From: Staphylococcus simiae
Lineage (GTDB): Bacteria > Bacillota > Bacilli > Staphylococcales > Staphylococcaceae
Length of the DNA: 64,000 nucleotides
NCBI RefSeq assembly: GCF_017357005.1
Contig: NZ_CP071589.1
Span: 1,240,001-1,304,000, forward strand
Direction of reading: 5' to 3'
Within the stretch, counting starts at the first letter, position 1; every line of letters begins with the position of its first letter. Below, one piece after another: positions 45,301-51,300 of this stretch. The position numbers and the translations under genes were made by a program. The notes beneath the pieces are model-generated. The model made no database searches. It saw only the letters and a list, made by a program, of their open reading frames with translations, and was not told the DNA's origin.

Positions 45301-48300
45301 AGTTGTTTGTGCAGTCATACCTACCGTTGAAGCGGCTGGTGTCAGTGCTTGTTGTAATTGATTTTTTGCATGTACTAACGCAGAGTTATCAGCACGATTT
45401 TGTAATAAGGCTTTCGCTTCATTGATTTTAGTTTGTGCTGCTTGGACTTTTGATAATGCTGCAGATACTTGTTGTGGTGTTGCAGTTTGGTTAGCAATAA
45501 CTTGATCTGCTTCTGTTTTAGCTGCTTGGATTTGTGAATGTGCAGCTGACATTTTGTTGTTATATGCTGTAATACTTGCTGGTGTTTTACCATTAGTATT
45601 TATCGCATTGTCTAATTGATGTCTTTCAGTGATCAATTGACGTTTATCGGCACGTGTATAAATATTTTCAGTAACTTCTTCAGTACTATTATCGTTATAT
45701 GTGATAGTAACTGGAATTGGTGTTGTACTTCCACCAGCTAAGTTAGTAGGCATTACAGTACCATGTTTAATAGTAGCATTACGTTTATTTGCTACTTGAA
45801 CTGCGTTATTAATTTCATTGGCTGTAACGTTACTTCCATAATCTTTATTGATTTGGTTGATTGTCACATTATGTGCAGCTGGTGCTGTAATTGTACTCAC
45901 TTTTGTACGACCTGTTGCACCACTACTAGCTTTCGCTGTAACTGTTATTGATGAAGTTGGTTTGATCGTATTAGCGTTAAATGTTACTTTGCCCGTTGCA
46001 CTGTCCACTGTGACATAAGCAGGTTTATTGGTCATTGACCATTGACCATTGCTTCCTTTTGTTACAGTTATCGTTTTTTGTTGCTCTCTACCGTTAGCTA
46101 ACTTTTCAATATAAGCAATGTCTAGAGCATCAGTTGGATTTGTAGTGTTAACTGGATTGTTAGGTGTAATGTCTAACGTACCATTTTGCCATTCTTTTGA
46201 ACGTGCTTGATTTGGTTCGGCTGCTACAACGACAAAGTTATCGCTTGCTATACTATCGCTGGCAATTTCACCGGTACCTTGTGTAGCTACAACAACAATA
46301 TTATCTCCCGGTTGTAGTACACCAGCGTTAATTGTAATACCAGAAGCACTACCATTTATACCAGTTACTGAAGTAGCTGCAGGTTCTTTAGACCATGCAC
46401 TTCTATTATTTGCTCTAACAAACGTTGTTAATGTTTGACCATTTTTCTTAATTTCTAAGTGATCTGCGTATTCAGTAACATTGCCTGCATGTGTTGCAAC
46501 TGATTTATCTAGACCTGGTGTGATCGTAATCGTACCATTAACAGTCTCTGAGATTGTTGCTTTATTCGGTTGTACATGTTTAACAATGAATTTAGCTGGT
46601 TGTGACGTCATCCATAAATGGTTAGAACTATCATAAATGTTGTATTGAGCATTATATACTTTAGCAATATTAGGACGATTCATTGCTGTCCGTGTAGCAT
46701 TACTACTTCCAGTGGCAGTATTATTCCATGTGTAATGCCATAAGTTTGTTGGTACGCCATTACCGTTTTCTAAATGAACATAGCTGTTTACATCTATTCC
46801 TGATGCTAGCGTTTGTCCAACTGTAGTAACATATTCAGGTTGTGCAAAGTCGAAATTGTAAACATAGTAATCTACTGGCACTCTATAAGGTGTTGAAATG
46901 CCATCATAGGATACATTTATTGCTAAATGCTGTACACCTGCTTGTTGTGCGTTTGGCGCAGTATTATGATCCCATTGTGCAGTAATACCTGTCATATCTG
47001 TATTTCTAGGGAAGTCTAAATAATGCATTGGATCTGTACCTTTACCAGGTTGATTACCTTTTTTGTCATACACAGGTGCTGCAGTTGGTTTGGCATAGAC
47101 TTTTACTGGTACATTTACTTCTCTAGTACCCTGTCCATTAGGTAATGTGACTGTAATTGTCTTAGTAAAGTTGCCTACCGTATCTTTCCATGTATCTGGT
47201 GCTTCATTCCATTGCGCCGTCGCTCTTCTTGGTAAATGATCTATATAATGCGCAGCATCATTATTGAGATTTGTACCACCTTGTAAAATGACTACACCTG
47301 GATTGGTCGCATGTAATTGTGCTGTAACACGCACATGGTTACTATCAAGTGACTCAATAGATTCTGCTTGTGTTAGACGTACTGCTTGACCAGCACTATT
47401 TAAAGTGTCATAAGTCATATTTGGATCAGTTATGAAAGAACGCGCATAAATTTCACCTTCAGGCAATGCCTCAGTTACCGTAGCTACTGATGAGTTATTA
47501 CTACCGTATGTTACATTGCTAACTGTTAATTTTGTACCATCTGCTTTAAATATTTCTAATGGTGAATTTGTTAAAACATTATTAACAGTAATTTGTTGGT
47601 TCGTTAATCCCGCTTTATATGTCACAGAATTACCATCTACTCGTGGTGGGTCTGGTCGAACTTTAGCCAAGATTTTAACTTCTTCTACTTGACCGTTAGG
47701 ATATGTGACACGTGCAGTTTTAGATTGTAGACCTACAACTGTCCAGTTTGGTCCATCACCATTAGGGAAATTAAAGTTCATCGCACCTGCGCCACCAGGC
47801 CATGAATTATTAACTGGTTTCAAATATTCTCCCGGCCAGTATCCATTATTAATACCATTAAATTTTCTACCTCTAGAAGTAATGAATATTTCTTTCGGTA
47901 CACTTCGTGCAACCATATAAGATGATTCTTTAACTATCGGTGTTGTTTCTCCATCGTATAAGATATTAGCTCTAACCGTAATATCACGACCATAGTCTGT
48001 ACTATTAATATTTGGTTCATTACCTGCAACCCATGTGATTGTAGCATCAGGAACTGCTCTACCATCTGCTAATTTAAAGAAGTTGGCAGCACCTGAACCT
48101 TTACCAGCTGGGAAATTTTGTCCATAAACTGTATATTTAGGATCTGCAATCACTTCATATAATGCATGTTTAACAAGTACATCAATTTGAGAAGTTGTAC
48201 CATCTGCATAACGATATGTTACTGTCACTTGTGCGTGATTACCGTTACGACTAACATTACTTACTTCTTTAGCAGTAATTTCATTAGTTGGTGCTGTCAC

Positions 48301-51300
48301 ATAACTACGATTTGGTATTTTTTCAGTTGCTGTAATACTATTTAAAATCAATTGTTTATCAGCATCTGACACCGTTGCATTATTATGAATATTCGCAATT
48401 CTAACAGGATTTTGTTCACTTGAAGATGTTGATAAACGATATTTATCATTTAACGGTTTAATTGTTGCTGTAAATGAATGTTGTGTTTCATTGTTACTTG
48501 TATCTGTTGCTATGACATTCACTGTTTGTGTCTTAGGTGCAGTGACGTTTTCAGCAACGACTGTAATCAAATTATTGGCAACATTAATCGTAGCATTTGC
48601 ATGTGAACGTTGATCTACAGTAACACTTTTTAATTGATAGTTATCTGTAGCTACTGCTTGGTTACGATATGATTCACCTGAATAGACAACTCTATTTGTA
48701 TAATCATCAAGTCTTAATGTAGGTTTAATCGTATCACTAGGTACAAAATAAACGTTAATAACATCTGTTGTATTATCAAAGGTTTGATTTAAACGATTTA
48801 AATATGTACTTGGCCATGACGGTACTAAGTATAATTGCGCTTTAAATATCGTATCTGCTACATTACGAACATTATTTGGTTTAATGATATGTTCTAAAGT
48901 AAATGCAGGCACACCATTTTGAGCTGCAATTGGTGCATTAACTAATGAAGAATTACGGAAATCAGAACGTACATTAGAATATGGTACATTCACGCCACCT
49001 ACGCCATTACTACCTTGTACTAAGTCTAGAACTTGAGTAACTTGTCCGTTCAATGTATATTGACGCAAGCTAATATTGGAATCATTCGTCATAGAGAAAC
49101 CATTTCCTGCTTGTCCTCGTCTAGCATTTTCAGCATCTAATTTATCACTACCAGATATATTATTGCGTAAGCCTGCTTGTGAAGTTGTTGCTGTAATGAT
49201 ACGTAATACATCGTTGAGATTAAGTTGTCGACCTGTTGTCGCATCATAACGATAAAGTAATGATTTATGATCTGGTCCCCATTCAAAGCCGATATCCGTA
49301 GTTCGATTCGGCACATGTTGACTTGTCCATGTCACTTGATAATCATGTGGGAAATCAACCCAGCGTAAGAAATTCATGTGATCAAAGTCAGAAGTAAATG
49401 CTTTGTCTATACTATTTTTATGAATAGATACAGTCACAGTACTTACATGACTCGTATCTTCAGGATTATTAACAGTGATTTGATCAGGTGTCAATGCTAA
49501 TACACCTCTATTAGCATTGATAAATGCTTCTTTCACTCTATTGACTTCATCATCTGTTAATTTAAATGGTGATGTACGGAATACTCTTTGATCACCACTT
49601 GGCTGTTGAATATCATAAACTGCAAGTTTGATTAGCATTTCTTCAGTCGCTTTGTGATAGGCATTAGCAACATTAATATGATAAATATAACTTCCTGCAT
49701 CTAATCGAGATACTTCATCTGGCGTCGGAATATGATCACGTGCCGTAAAGCTGATATAAGCATTATTTGGTAAACGTGAACCATCATTTAATGTGAAATA
49801 TTGTTTAATATCGCCAATATCAAAATGTTGGCCTTTAGCTATCATAATCGTAGCTTGTTTCATATTACTGCCGTCAGCATATTGGTCTGCTCGAATTGGT
49901 TCATATGTAATTACTTCACTTGGTTGTAAACGGTTAGTTGAACCATCTTTATAACGTACTTCTACTGAACCATTTGCAGATGCTGAAAATGGTTTAGTTG
50001 TTTGTAGATATTGGCTAATTGCCGTATTTTTAGCTGCGACTGCATTAGCAATTCGCTCTCTCATGTCTGGTAAAATACCCACTGGATTATTGACAACTAC
50101 TTTTTCTGCATCAGGTAAGCCGACAGCGCGATGGTCGCTTGCTAATTCACCGATATCAATAGCTAATGTCTTCGTTCTTGTGTTATTCGCGTTATCAGTA
50201 GCATTAACAGTCACTTGAATATGTCTATTAAATACATTACTTAATGGTAACGTACCACTAATTGTTAATGTTCCTGACATATTATCTGCCGCTTTAGTCA
50301 CATTGAAAGTTAGACCTTGAGGTAAACCTTGGACATCTACTTGTTTAATTCCTGTACCATATGCTTCCTCATTAATATTCATTGTGATATTAACTTGATC
50401 ACCATTATAATATTTATTCTGTAATCCTGTTGGTTCACTAATTGTTGGCGCGACATCGTCTGGTAGCATTGTGACACTATTACCATAATTCGATTTTATA
50501 TCTTGATTAATAACGAAGACTGCTTTAATATTGCCACTCGTTGGTAATGGTTGAATAAAGTCGTATTTATTAGGACCACCAATGACCATCGTACTACCTT
50601 GACCATCGTATTGTGCACCAGCTAAAATATTATATTTTGTAGGCATAGTACTTGGATCGTTGGTACCATCAGTTGCTAACGGTCCCGTATTGACGATTTG
50701 AACTGTACCTGGCGTTCCGACTGGCAAGTTGCCAACTGTAATAGGTGTTGTCATGGAGCCACCTTTACCACGTAATTCATTTTCAGTTGTTAAAATGATT
50801 GGTGGTCTAGGTTTAGAACGAATTTCAAAGATTTGTTCCACATTACCGAAACGGATTTTACCGTAGTAGTCTCCAGGTGGCATATTACCTACTAATTCTA
50901 AGTTTTTCTCCGTAGCTGTATTTGTTCTACCAACAGCAGGTTCTATTCTTATGCTATCTGGAATACCACTAATATCATAGTCACTATCATCAAACGGCTC
51001 ATTACTTTGTAAATGAATACGAATAGGTTGAACATAGACGGTTGGATGATTACCTATAGTGTCTGCTCGGTTTTCTAATGGACCTGAATTGACAAAGATG
51101 ACAGGGTGTCCTGCATCTTGTGATACTTGTTGGTCACCACGTCTTGTTGTTTCATCATTAGAGAAGAATTCAACATTATATGTTACTGGTGGTTTAAGAT
51201 TTAACCAAGCATGTTTAATTGTTTGGGTATTTCCTATATTATCCGGGAGATTAAACAATAGTAAGACATGCATATGATGTCCAGGGTCATTGAGTGCACG

